Part shown: positions 23,184 through 34,254 of the stretch, one piece after another
Numbering within the stretch: the stretch's first letter is position 1
How the letters are laid out: every line of letters begins with the position of its first letter
Assembly (NCBI GenBank): GCA_029851415.1
Contig: CM056744.1
Coordinates: 61,155,172-61,219,171 of the forward strand
Origin: Eretmocerus hayati
Taxonomy: Eukaryota > Arthropoda > Insecta > Hymenoptera > Aphelinidae
Direction: 5' to 3'
DNA: 64,000 nucleotides
The notes under the pieces: generated by a model
Told to the model about the DNA's origin: nothing
Database searches by the model: none
The model's input: the letters and a program-made list of their open reading frames with translations, nothing else
Translations under genes and position numbers: made by a program

Positions 23184-24580
23184 GAGCGTCAAATACTTAT
23201 CCTCTCGGATGAGAGTGTTCTTGATCGCAATGGAGTGGTTCAGAATCGCAGAGGACTTACAAGGGGGGACCACAGTGTTCGGTTCACCAGTCCTCACCAA
23301 AATTTTTTCAGTTTTGTACCAACTAGAATATGGAGAATCTAGAATATTACTGTCGAATGGACACTCTGAGTAGATTCATTGAATAGTCAAATTTCCGAAT
23401 TCCAATGATGTCTTGGTAGTTTTTGCCTATCTTGACAATATTGCAGTCATCTTTAAACTCACTCGGTGGACTGAACTGCGGGTATTCCTGGTCACTTGTC
23501 ATACAACTGGAACGCATATATTCACCATGCTAGACCAACCAAATATCTCAAACACTCATCATACCGGTCACAGTCTCCACTCTAGAGCATCAACATTGAG
23601 AGGAAGGACTGACGTCAATTGATGTTGCAACTCACTGTTGTGAGCGTATCCTGCGCACCGACTCTCTAAATATGGACAAACTTATCCCCTCACACATCAA
23701 ATAAGGAACGGACAATCATTTTGGAGCTCCAAATACTAGATGAACATCAAGATTTATAAGCAGAAGTCGTGATTCTCCATTGCAGATCTCCACATCTCAC
23801 CGTTGTGGCATCAATCGCATTGATGACAGGCAATGAAAACTTCATCTGGAGATATTTTTACAAATCAAAGGGATGGTTCTGTAGATTCATTATGACTACA
23901 ACTGAAAACCGTCAGTATGTACAGCAACACCAACTGGGGCGTACAACAGTGCTATTTATGTGTCTCGCTTGCCTTATTGCTGTGATGCAACAGGGATGAG
24001 CTAGATTGGTGCCTTATCCATCTGAACAATCATCTGCAATCCCTGTCACTGGGATTATCTCATCCAAGTTTGGTGATCACGCGGTAACCATCTTGTTGGG
24101 GGTTTGGCGGTGTGGTGTTCACATAGGTAGCACCGGGTATCAACAGTCTCCCCGGCGCTTTTCTTTTCTCTATGCTGTTGCGTAATGCGCCTCTGATCTT
24201 CTTTCTCTAAGGAGGAAGCTTTGTTTTTGGTCCAGAAAATTTTTGATCAATTTTTTCATTCAATCCAATATCTTCTCCAACAGAATTCCTCTCATCAAAA
24301 TAATGCCTCAACCAATTTGTCCCTCTCGCCAAAATCTATCGATTGGAGGTCACACTTTCCCTCCCAAAGGCCTCCAAAACATTTGAAAGACCATCTTCCC
24401 GTACCTTTGTCCGCGTCTGTGTATATGTGTATTGTTTTTTTTTCCCGAAACGCTTTCTCTTTTACGGTTCACCTAATCGAAACTTCGTTTCCTACGAGTT
24501 GTATAGAATCATTCGAAGATGAGGCCAGTGATTTGTCAGCTCTTCTGTTCCAGTCGAATTTAGTTTAGAGGCGTTGTGAG
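23184..24580. other. No recognisable feature
   Basis: There are short reading frames only, none resembling a known family on either strand. The segment 23760-24060 has coding-like composition on the minus strand but many stops. Confidence 0.35.
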
Positions 24581-24583
24581 GTA

Positions 24584-24709
24584 AAATCGCTAAAATTGTG
24601 TACCTCCATAGTGAGATAGTTTTCTCCTCCGTTGTTTTACTAGGTGAAATCGCTAAAATTGTGTACCTTCATAGTAAAACAGTTTTCTCCTCCGTTGTTT
24701 TACTGCGAT
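24584..24709. repeat. Two-unit tandem repeat of 63 bp
   Basis: The unit beginning AAATCGCTAAAATTGTGTAC occurs at 24584 and again at 24647 with few differences. Confidence 0.8.
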
Positions 24710-24759
24710 TTGAGTTATCTAAACTATGCTTTTATCGGCTCAATCTATCGATTCGTTAA

Positions 24760-26660
24760 TACCAAAATTTGATTTAATCTCCATACACTTGAATTTTCAA
24801 GAAACAATCAAAATTTCCTCCAAGAACTCCATTTCAACCATGTTTCAACCATCTATATCAAAATTGCGTTTCAACCAAACTCCAGATATTGCTGGAATGA
24901 GCTTAGTTTAGATAGCTCGAGTCGCCCTAATAAGCTTCCTAGGAAAGAACTCGAAACAAGCACGAATATTTTCTCAATATTCCTATTTTCGTTATATCTC
25001 TTTCCTAGACTGATTTTCCAAAATTTCAATAAACTAAGTTGATCCTTTTTCCACATTGTAAATCTCTTGGTTGCTATCAAAATTTCCTAAATTCCTTTGA
25101 ATTTGATTAAAATTCAATTCATCCTCGAAAAATGACAAATTTTACAGATAAACTACATTTTGATCTACTTTAAACCAACTGTATCAAAATTTTCCCTCAA
25201 CCAAGCGATATATCTTGCTAAAAAACCCTATTCCAGATCATCTGAAATTTCCTGAGAGCGGATTTCTTCAAGATAACTCAACAAAATCTTGTCTAAATTT
25301 CATTCTATGCTCATATTTCCTTGTACAACTAATCTACACACCTGTTAATGAACTAGAGAGATATTTTCTCTGCATTTTTGATTGATTGCTTGATACCGAG
25401 TGTTATCAAATTGTTTTGAAAATGATTAAAACTCGATTTATTCTCGAAAAATCAACTATTTTACAAAAAACTCGATTTTGACAATTTTTAGACCAACTGT
25501 ATTGAAATTCTGCTCCAACCAAACGATATATCTTGCCAAAAAACTCTGCTCTAGATCATTTGAATTCCCTTAACCCTTAGCTGGCACACCTCCGCCAAAT
25601 TACATAGCTGGCCAACCTGGGTCGATTCGACCCACGCCTTTAAATTGATGCTGTAGCTCTTATATTGAATCTTTTGACTTGAAAATTTTTTTGTAGCTTC
25701 TTTGATATGTTTTTGATGGGCCAATGTGACCGGATAATCTCCAAGGTCAAATAAAAGATTCCAAAAAATACAAATGTCCAAAAAATGCAAAAAATCACCT
25801 TTTTCACTGAAAAAATTTCACAGGACGCAATTTTCACCCGATTGAGCTGAAAATTTAACTGAGTCATATCGAGATGAGGTCGATTCAAGAAAAAAAAAGC
25901 CCGAGAGTGGATCTTGAAAAAAGGTATTTATTCTGACATATTTCGACGCATGATTTGAGAACTCCTATTCTCACCTAATATGCCGTAATAAAGACCTCCA
26001 TTGAAAGATCGACCACTGGACTATTTTTTTCTCATATCTACCTGATCTTGAGATAACTCAATTAAATTTTCAGCTTATTCCATTGAAAATTGCGTCCTCT
26101 AGAATATTTTCAGTGGAGGGCTTTTTGTTTGCAATCCTTTGCAATAATTTGTTATGAAAAAAAACTCATTTTTCACACTTCGTCGTTTTTCTCGTGCATG
26201 GCTATGGAGTACACGTTATTGAGCTGTATGGACGCAAAGTCGGATGAGAAAACAACGTACGTAAGCAAAAATTATATGTAGTTAATTCTGATCCATGAAA
26301 CAAACTCGAGTGAAAAATACACGACGCGCGCATAGCTGGCACACCTGGGTACTTTAGACCCAGCCTCAATTTTGCTTGGCTGTGGTGGGAAGACGCGCGC
26401 GCCAGACCTGTTGCTATATGCACGGTCGGTAAGTGGCACATCTTGACTTCCAACAAATGTCACCCTGAGCCCAGGAAACTTCGAATTACGAGCGTGGTCA
26501 TCTCAGGAAAAAGGCCTTGGGTCGAAACGACCCACGTGGGCCAACCGAGGGTTAAGAGGCAATCTCGTAAAAGTAACTCAACAGAATCTCATCTAAATTT
26601 CTTTCTATTCTCATATCTCCTCCTACGATTGATCTATCCACCTTCTAACTAATCACCCAT
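24760..26660. repeat. Degenerate ~320-bp tandem repeat, third unit split by a transposon
   Basis: Related units can be followed by the phrase CCAAnCGATATATCTTGC and its neighbours at about 24876, 25199 and 25516, giving steps of about 323 and 317 bp. Within each unit the same order appears: a GATTAAAA..CTCGAAAAA stretch, the CCAA phrase, AGATCATYTGAA, then ACTCAACARAATCT. The third unit stops at 25569 and resumes at 26556, on the other side of the piggyBac-type element. Confidence 0.7.
25574..26551 (+). mobile_element. piggyBac-type non-autonomous element, TTAA target
   Basis: The element starts CCCTTAGCTGGCACACC and ends, inverted, CCCTCGGTTGGCCCACG. It is flanked on both sides by TTAA (25570-25573 and 26552-26555), the piggyBac hallmark. 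Each end has a short subterminal palindrome of the GGGTCGATTCGACCC type. The middle (about 25800-26110) is itself an imperfect palindrome. No transposase frame is recognisable; the small minus-strand frame at 26456-26202 recurs in the other copy but resembles nothing known. Length is 978 bp. Confidence 0.8.
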
Positions 26661-28096
26661 CACTCTACTTAAATGAGTTGAAACCGAATTTCACCCACTC
26701 AAAGTTGAAGTCGCTTTAAAAAGATGTATGAAAAAGTGAATGAGAAATTGGCACTTGAAGAATTACATTCTCGCTAAGTTATTGCAGATTTCGCTAAGAG
26801 AAAGCTTTCTGTTGATCTCTTCTAGCAGCGGATTTTTCTTGTGGATCAGCAGCAATTCAGAGTTATCCGATGGTTGCGGAACCATGTTCCTTGGTTCGCT
26901 GATCTCGCTGTACTGAGTTGATATTTCTTCGTCATGGTGTTTGATGAGCAGCTGATTATTATTAACCATATACTGCGAGTGACGCGGAAGCAAGATATCC
27001 GGAATCTACGAGTCCTGAATCTTTGACTCTGGGCTATCCCCGACGGCGATGAGTTCGTAATGAGGTGCGCCCTCACCTTTTGAGAGGTGTATCACCCAAT
27101 ATTCGCGATTCGCTTGTATGCTGCCTTGGAGACCAAGCCATGGAAGCATCCATGTCTAGATGATCTCCGGTTCCAGCTGTCATGGGTGGGAGATGAGATG
27201 GGGCGTTCGTCTCCAGATTCAAAACGGGTAGCTCTGCATTGCTTGCTGCTGTTACACTCGATGTCTTTGTCGGCGAGCCATGCGATGTGGGGACAGATAC
27301 GGGAAGTATTGTGGGCAACATACCCGCTGCGTCGTCTGCTACACTGGCTACGCGCGCCGATTGTAACACGTTGCCACATGTGCTGTTCGCAGCAGACGCT
27401 TGCGGAATCTTCTCGGCCAAGTCAAAAAATTGTTCTTCGTGTAGCACACGCAAATTTCGTTTCCGTTGGGATTGAAACCACGTGTAAACTAGTTCTCATA
27501 CCTCAAAAAATGACTATGAGAATCCCCCCTACTACAGCCTCATCTCGATCGTGATGCGAAGCTTGTGAGGATTGACAAATGGCGAAAATGAGCAATTTGG
27601 CGGCTGAGACACATCTTCATTTTGTACCACAGACCTTCAGAAGACAAACTTGTTTCCTTTCCTCTATTCCAACACCGAGGATGCCATGTATTCACATACA
27701 CATGAGCCAATTAGAATTACGGGAATATGAGGCTCTCACTCAAATACATGGGAAAATCTTCTATTCCCTCACAAATCCACGGCAGAGCTCCAAAGTGATT
27801 TACGCAAGTATTTCATCATTGTTTGAGCATTTCTAACAAAAGTTCATGGGAGGTGTGCTGTCATCCTGGAAATTCTTGAAATTTCAAAATCGAAATCGCA
27901 TAGTTCCTGAGATTTGCCCATATACACTAAGGGGGGGGGGGCAAGCCCCCCTGCTCGGTCCGCTCGTCAACCCCGACTTTGTACAACATGGAATTTCCTA
28001 ACTTTTCATTTATTAGATATAATATAAAATCTCCTACCCAATGTTTTCCTTCAAAACTTTCTTACCATATCAAAGAACAAGAAGTTTTCAGATTAA
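26661..28096. other. No recognisable gene
   Basis: There are reading frames of 70-155 codons on both strands (for example 27453-27073 minus, serine/alanine-rich), but none shows a motif I recognise. A GC-rich patch lies at 27100-27450. A short G run occurs near 27932-27941. Confidence 0.35.
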
Positions 28097-28271
28097 GGCC
28101 CGAATTCACCGATAAAATTACCGCATCGGTCATTCGTCCGGTAAGAAAGATTTGCTATTCACCGAACTTTATCGTACGAATTAATACTCTAACCGGCCGA
28201 TAAAGTCAACTGCCCAAAGGATAAGCGCTCACCGGCAGATTAACCTCTGCTCACTCACGCGCAAGCAAGCC

Positions 28272-29792
28272 ATGGGTCATTTTTTACGAATTGCGTTCGA
28301 CTCAATTCTGGAATCATCAGATGAGGATGATGAGAATATTCGAGTGCCGAGACCGCGAGTCATTCGTCATCCTGTGGACCACTTCAATGATTTTGACGAT
28401 CTTGATTCCGTGAGACGCTTCAGATCAACCAAGCGCAGCTGTATTATAGTACTGGAGTTGATTGATCGGAGGTTGGAGTTTCCCACAGACAAGTAAGTTA
28501 TCCATGGTTATTATCAGATTTTCACTCGTCTCGACATGGACTACTATAATTTATCTCAAAATAGGTTCAGAGAGTGCATTTTTGATCCTGAGTAATATGT
28601 AGAATTTGAGTTGGAATGGCATGAGGTGAAATATTGGACACTTTTGAGCCATTTTTGTCTTTTTGAAGTATCATTTTATTCAGTATTCTAAAACTTGGAG
28701 TTTTGAAATGAGCTTTCTTGATGGCAAATTTCCTTTCTAATCGGAAAATTTGGATGGCATTCTCATAAACGAGAGAGAAAACGTTTCATCTGCCAATATT
28801 TGTCTCAATATGAATCTTCTCTTTGAATGAATTCATAAAATACCAACAGAAACGATGCAGTATCTCCAGTGAATCAGCTCTTATTGACCTTGCGGTACTA
28901 CGCAACAGGTTGCACCAACTTGAGTGCAAGTGATTTCAGTGGCGTTAGCCAACCGACAGCGCACCAAATCATTCACAAAGTGAGCGCAGCTATTGCCGAT
29001 GTTTATCACGAGTTCATCCATTCTCTACGGAATGCTGAAGAAAATTGCCGCACTCAAGCTGGCTTCTATTTAATAGCTCGTTTCCCTGAAGTAGGAGGAG
29101 CTGTCGACTGTGCGCATGTAAAAATACGCTCCCCCGGTGAGTAATCACTCTCCTTGGCCCACATTGAGTATAATCAGAGACTTTCGCGACTTTTGACACT
29201 CGCTTATATTTTTGCGGGTGGTGAGCATGCTGAATATTTCCGAAAAAGGGAGGGCTGGTTTTCAACCAATTGCCAAGGTATATGCAATGCTAATGTGGGA
29301 TGATTGGATGTCGTTGCTCGATGGCTGGGGAGCAGCCACGATCAAACTATTTTTGACCATTCTCAGGCAAGAGTTAGAATGAAAGACAATATGCCACCTC
29401 TGGACGACCCAAGAACTCCAGGAGAGATCCTATACAATGAGTCGCAAATAAGAACTCGAAACCCTGTAGAACGCATCTTTGGCGTGTGGAAAAGGAGATT
29501 TCCAGTTTTGGCCCCTGGTCCGAGTGTCCGTGGTGACAACGTAATATCTATAATTATAGCAACTGCTATAATTTTCAACATACTGAGGAGAGAAAATGAT
29601 CCCGAAGCGCCCGACGATCCAAATCTGCGACTTCCCCTTCCGTGGGGAGAGCTTATTCAACGAGGCCAAATTAATTTGAACAGACGTAATTATGACAATG
29701 AACTCGATAGAAACAGAGCTTTGGCAAGAGATCAAGCTCGTAGAGGTCTGATTGATGATTACTTTGGCCATTTAGCTCGCGAATTTCAATAG
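28272..29792 (+). pseudogene. Harbinger transposase (HARBI1-like), three exons, inactivated
   Basis: This gene cuts and inserts the element together with its Myb-like partner. Exon 1 is 28272-28492 and ends at a GTAAGT donor. Exon 2 is 28850-29136, acceptor CCAACAG and donor GGTGAGT; it encodes NDAVSPVNQLLLTLRYYATG, a helix-turn-helix GVSQPTAHQIIHKVS, and the first catalytic aspartate in VDCAHVKI. Exon 3 begins at 29218 with GGEHAEYFRKREGWFS, carries the second aspartate in SSHDQTIFD and the glutamate in NPVERIFGVWKRRFP, and ends at TAG 29792. Two lesions are visible: the exon 3 acceptor reads CGG where AG is needed (29215-29217), and an in-frame TGA lies at 29301-29303 before LDVVARW. All three catalytic residues remain. 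Confidence 0.9.
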
Positions 29793-29845
29793 ATATTCTT
29801 GAAAATCGTACTAGAATGAAGTTGAGACATGATAGTAATGAATAA

Positions 29846-30139
29846 TACCGGCACAGGGCAAAAAGTATCTGTACTTTTGACAAGACCCACTCCTTCATGT
29901 ATTTTGGTATGCTGAATCCGAAACCGATGTCGGTTAGGCCCGTTTCTATCTTAACTTCGAGAAAATCGTGAAAAATTCGGTGGAAATCGTGGAAGTAGCG
30001 CAGTATAGCACTATTTTCTCGAAAACAAGAGGTAGCCGGGCCAAACCGACCTCGAATTCGGATTCAGCGTGCCGAAATATATGGAGAGAAGTAGCTCTGG
30101 TCAAAAGTACAGATACTTTTTTTTGTGTGTGCCGGTGTG
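29846..30139. mobile_element. 294-bp MITE with 8-bp target duplication (hAT-like)
   Basis: Long inverted arms share ACCGGCACA and AAAAAGTATCTGTACTTTTG near both ends, and AATCCGAA further in. A perfect octamer ATGAATAA flanks it (29838-29845 and 30140-30147). An 8-bp duplication points to hAT. It is nested in the Harbinger element just after the transposase. Confidence 0.7.
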
Positions 30140-30147
30140 ATGAATAA

Positions 30148-31126
30148 ATGAATTACTAGGCAAATACTGATTTGTTGACATTCACTTATAGAATATTCTC
30201 TCAATACACCAACAGTCTGAGTGGCCTGCTTCAGTTATAACGATTGATAGTTTTTGAATTGGACTGAAATAAGTGTTCATATTGTTCACAATAAGACAAA
30301 ATTGATCGTAAATTATTCAAATATAGTAAAATTTGTCATTGGTGCTCATTTTCAGGGAAACGAGATTACTACCACGAAATTGTGACAGTAAATAGGAGAT
30401 GTCGATATATTTTCATACAATACTGGTAACAAGAAAATTTGAAGGCAATTCTCCTTCGCAGGTCACTTTTCAACGGCTACGTTCACATGCTCGTAAGCTG
30501 TTCTTATGTGTATCTTATGTGAATATGCGCGAAATGTACATTCAGACTTGCATTCATGTGCATTCATGTATATTGTACACAGCGTTAGAATAAAGTAGAT
30601 CGAACGCATTTTAAGTATCGTTCATATCCTAAACATTCACGCCGATTTCTAGAATTTAAAACCACTGGCACGCTTAAATGCAAGCACGGAATTTGAATCC
30701 ATGCATTCAGTCTTCATTCGACTCAATCAATTATGTTCGACTGATTATACAAAATTGCCAACGTTCTGAGCGAAACTGATTGAAAGGATGAAATAGAAAA
30801 ACAACATTTTCGTACGACGAAATGAGAGAAATGGAATCAGGAAGAGAATAGTTGTTTGGCGAGAACTGTGCTCAATCAGGCTGGTGGATATGTTCCATTA
30901 GGTCGTATCAAGCCTCATTTTCCTTACTCAATTCTCTTTTTGATTCCATCAGCCTCTTCAGCTTCACACTCTCTCTTCTTTTTTCCAACTCAAAAAGTTC
31001 TCTCTTCCTTAGGCTTTCTCCCTGAACACTCTTTCTCGATTCTTCAGCGAGCTGAAGTTTGGCAACAGTGAGTTTTTCCTGAGAATGGTCTAGTTGCTGG
31101 GTATTGGGACGACGCCGCTTACATGG
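30148..31126. other. Non-coding Harbinger interior
   Basis: AT-rich sequence without a recognisable gene or repeat. Confidence 0.35.
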
Positions 31127-31528
31127 CTAGGCCCATGCCAACTCTGTAAAAATGGTGTCGTTCGGTCCATTAGGTGTCTTGGATATGTTAGCATGAGTTC
31201 CATATCTGGTTGAGCCAGCGCGCAGAGCCTCTGGTTTCTCATAATACATCAGTCTTGGTGACACATCTGACCGATTTTTTTTACCCTGTTCAGTTTTGAT
31301 CTCAGCTGGTTCTAAACTATATCGTACTTCATGCTTAGCCACAATCTTTGGACCAGTCACTGGAGGCAGTTTTATATCACCCGTATTCATGATGATGACC
31401 TGCTGTGAGAGAGAAAATGAAATAGTATGAACAAAGAGAATGACTACTGTTATGACACAGAGTATATATTTTAAGAGCACATCTCCTACGAAATTTTCAA
31501 TTTTTGTGAAAAATTTATAGAAAAACAT
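31127..31528 (-). CDS. Hypothetical small protein with one membrane segment
   Basis: A 133-codon minus-strand frame starts with ATG at 31528. Residues about 18-41 form a hydrophobic stretch (LLKYILCVITVVILFVHTIS), a likely signal anchor or signal peptide, and are followed by a polar tail rich in lysine, proline and threonine. I do not recognise the family. It sits inside the Harbinger element between the two known genes and begins 8 bp from the first unit of the tandem repeat. It may be a chance frame, a captured host exon, or part of a third Harbinger gene. No splice or promoter evidence is visible. Confidence 0.25.
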   Translation of the reverse strand: MFFYKFFTKIENFVGDVLLKYILCVITVVILFVHTISFSLSQQVIIMNTGDIKLPPVTGPKIVAKHEVRYSLEPAEIKTEQGKKNRSDVSPRLMYYEKPEALRAGSTRYGTHANISKTPNGPNDTIFTELAWA

Positions 31529-31535
31529 TCTTGGG

Positions 31536-32760
31536 AAGCTCCTTGTCAGCTACAGTCCACTGTACCTCTTGTGAAGTCAGAAAAATTTGGAATGGAGAAA
31601 TTGGGGACTGACTCAAGTTGAATGGAACATTCAAGCCCATTCGGTGTTTTTTCGAAGAACTTCCCGTATCTCAGAATCTAAGCGGTAGTCGAAACATGGC
31701 AGAACTTTTTGCAATAGTTTTGCAAGAGGATGAGATTGGCAGATCTCAAAAATTTTCAAAAAATTCCCACTCTGAGTTTTTGAAACCAAAATTTCCAAGA
31801 TTTTGTGTAAAACTGTCTTCAAAAGCTCTTTATCAGCTAAAATTTAGGGAACCCTGTGTGAGGTCAGAAAATTCAAAACTGAAGAAATTAGGGGCTGCCT
31901 CGAGTTGAATTAAAAATTCAAGCCCACTCGGTGTCTTTTCAAAGAACTATCCATATCTCGAAATCTAAGCGTGTAATCAAAGGATGTCGAGAGAGCTTTC
32001 TGCAATGGTTCTGCGAGATGAAGAGATCGGCAGCTTTCAAGAATTTTCGGAAAATTTTCATTTTGAGTTTTTAAAACCAAAATTTCCAAATTTTCTGTAA
32101 AACTTTCTTTAAAAGCTCCTTGTCAGCTCAAGTTCAGTGAACCTCGTGTAAGGTCAGAAAATTCAAAACTGAAGAAATCAAGAGCTGTCTTAAGTTGAAT
32201 TAAAAATTCAAGCCCACTCGGTGTCTTTTCAAAAAACTTTCCATACAACGAAATCTAAGCGTTTAATCAAAACATGTCATGAGAGCTTTCTGCAATAATT
32301 TTGCAAGATGATGAGGTTGGTTGCTTTCGAAAATTTTCAAAAAATTCCCATCTTGAGTTTTCAAAACCAAAATTTCCAAATTTTTTGGAAAATTTTCTGT
32401 AAAACCTCCTCTAGAAGCTCCCTGTCAGCTAGAGTTCAGTGAACCTCGAGTGAGATCAGGAAATTCAAAGATGAAGAAATCAGGAGCTGTCTTAAGTTGA
32501 ACAAAAATTCAGGCCCACTTGGTGTCATTTCAAAAAACGTTTCATAACTCAAAATCTAAGCGCCTAAGCAGGAAATGTCACGAGAGCTTCTTTTAATGAT
32601 TTTGCAAGATGATGGAATTAGCAGATTTCAAAAATTCTCAAAGATTCCCCATTTCAAGTTTCTAGAACCAAAAATTCCAATTCCTTTGGAAACTTTTTTC
32701 AAAAATTTCTCTGAAAGCTCCTTGTCAGCTATAATTGAGTGAACCTCCATGAGGTAAATG
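31536..32760. repeat. ~295-bp tandem repeat, four units plus a partial fifth
   Basis: The phrase AAGCTCCTTGTCAGCT (with changes) recurs at 31536, 31823, 32113, 32415 and 32715, giving periods of 287, 290, 302 and 300 bp. Units also share TCAAGCCCACTCGGTGTC and AAAACCAAAATTTCCAA. The repeat lies inside the Harbinger element. Confidence 0.85.
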
Positions 32761-32919
32761 AACTCTAAGAATTATACAAGTGTGCAAGTGTACGTACACA
32801 AATATTCATACAAATCATGCTAAATAATAATGTCATCACTCGCATGGATTTGAAGAGACCATCCATACTGGGTGAATTATCCGCATCATAGGGATGTAGG
32901 ATATTATCATGCGCTTCAA

Positions 32920-33529
32920 CTGGAATATCACCAATATGATGGATTCCGACTGGATCATGATTGTTGGGATTTTGGTTGTTGGTTTTCATCTCGACAGGTA
33001 GTGAACACACCAATTCCTGATGTACCAAGAATACCAAGGACTTTTTGGTCTACATTTGTGGAATAATCTGATGTATCTCTATCACCACCACCTGTGATAG
33101 AGAAAATTCATGGTCAGATGAATAATTCACAAAACCAGAGCTGTTGGAGCTGATTTTGAAGAACTGTCACAATTTCTTGAGTGTTTTTAGTTCACGTGAT
33201 AACACTAAAGAGGTTATTCATGTCAAGATATTCCATGACATACCTGTTTGCGTCCTACCGTTTTTCTGGAATTTAGAAGCACCTCTTGTGGTTTTCTTCA
33301 TTCTGTCCCACAGATTTTCCAGCATTTTTACTGTCCTGGGGCAGTAGTTGGAGATTGAATTAAATTCTTCGGTGAGCTGTCCCCACGAGGTAGCTTTTTC
33401 TCTAACTGTCATCCCGTCTTGCTTCTTATTTCCAATTCTGCTCTCATATTTTGGAAGAAGAATTTCGGTAAACGTTTTTACTTCTGAATTAGTAAAGTTT
33501 CTTCCCTCTTTCCCATGCCATCGTACCAC
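32920..33529 (-). pseudogene. Harbinger Myb/SANT-like DNA-binding partner, two exons
   Basis: In Harbinger elements this second protein binds DNA and brings the transposase to the ends. The first exon (33529-33244) encodes EGRNFTNSEVKTFTEILLP, then a TSWGQLTEEFNS helix and TVKMLENLWDRMKK, the three-helix Myb/SANT-like fold. It ends at a CAG|GTATGT donor. The second exon starts at 33091 after CTATCACAG and continues GGDRDTSDYS...QKVLGILG, the usual linker. The frame is then lost; a related C-terminal segment appears in another frame at about 33037-32860. No ATG was found in frame upstream of 33529, so the start may lie in an unseen exon or be lost. Confidence 0.8.
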
Positions 33530-33822
33530 GAGAGAAAGGCCGAGAAAAGTAAGCTTCTATCGTTTAACACGCGTTCTTCTGCTCCAGTAAAAGCACGTTG
33601 TTCTCAACTCGAAAGCGGTAGTTGCGTCTTTTTTAGCACTGAAAAACGCGGGAACACTCCGAGATGTGGTAACGTCGCCGACCACATCGCCGATAGGTAC
33701 CCGATTGGTTAAAGTGCGCGGTGAATAGCAAATTCTTTACCGGCCCCATAGCGCTGACCAGGTAAGTTAGCTGTCCAGTACCTACCAAGCCGATAAAACG
33801 ATATTGGTAAATTCGGGCCTGA

Positions 33823-34254
33823 ATCAACATAATCTGATTCCTTTTGGCTTACTGGCATCGAAAGCCTATGGTTTCCAGCCCGATCCCGGGGCAGGGAATT
33901 CCGGAATGCCGCCCAAGCCAGGAAACGAGTGAGCATGCGCAGTAGCCTTCGGGCCACTACTTTGCACGCTCCGAAGTTTTCTAACCTGTACGGCTGAGCT
34001 GCATTTTGCCCCGAAATCGCGTCGGAGAGCATAGAATTTAGATACAAGTGAAACTGAAAAACAGAGTACGCACCTCGGGGCAAAAATAACCCATCGTGTA
34101 TGCTGCCCTCGCCTACCGGCTCGTGCGCAACCTACCCTGGCCGCGATGGGTCACTTTCGGCCTTTATCGCGTAATGGACTTTTTCTCTCGAGAGCAAATC
34201 TTATTTTCGAGACGTCATACGGTTCTCAAAGACAAGACACAAGGAGATTGAGGG
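33823..34254. other. Spacer between Harbinger and Tigger elements
   Basis: There is a GC-richer patch at 33860-34160 with no recognisable gene. Confidence 0.4.

Larger units (their letters stand above)
28097..33819 (+). mobile_element. PIF/Harbinger DNA transposon with two genes
   Basis: The ends form a TIR, GGCCCGAATTCACC at 28097 and its inverted counterpart GGTAAATTCGGGCC ending at 33819. Flanking trinucleotides are TAA and TGA, close to the 3-bp duplication of the superfamily. Inside are a DDE transposase on the plus strand (28272-29792) and a Myb/SANT-like DNA-binding gene on the minus strand (33529-32920), the standard Harbinger pair pointing toward each other. Between them lie a small hAT-like MITE, an unknown minus-strand frame and a long tandem repeat. 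Confidence 0.9.

Noticed and set aside
23127..23342. Glycine-run frame beginning MPNLFFWGGGG
   Set aside because: It reads through a poly-G tract and has no known motif.
26202..26456. 84-codon minus-strand frame conserved in both piggyBac-type copies
   Set aside because: Shared because the DNA is shared; it bears no resemblance to piggyBac transposase.
31536..32760. CRISPR-like array
   Set aside because: Units are ~295 bp with no short repeat/spacer alternation, in a eukaryotic transposon.
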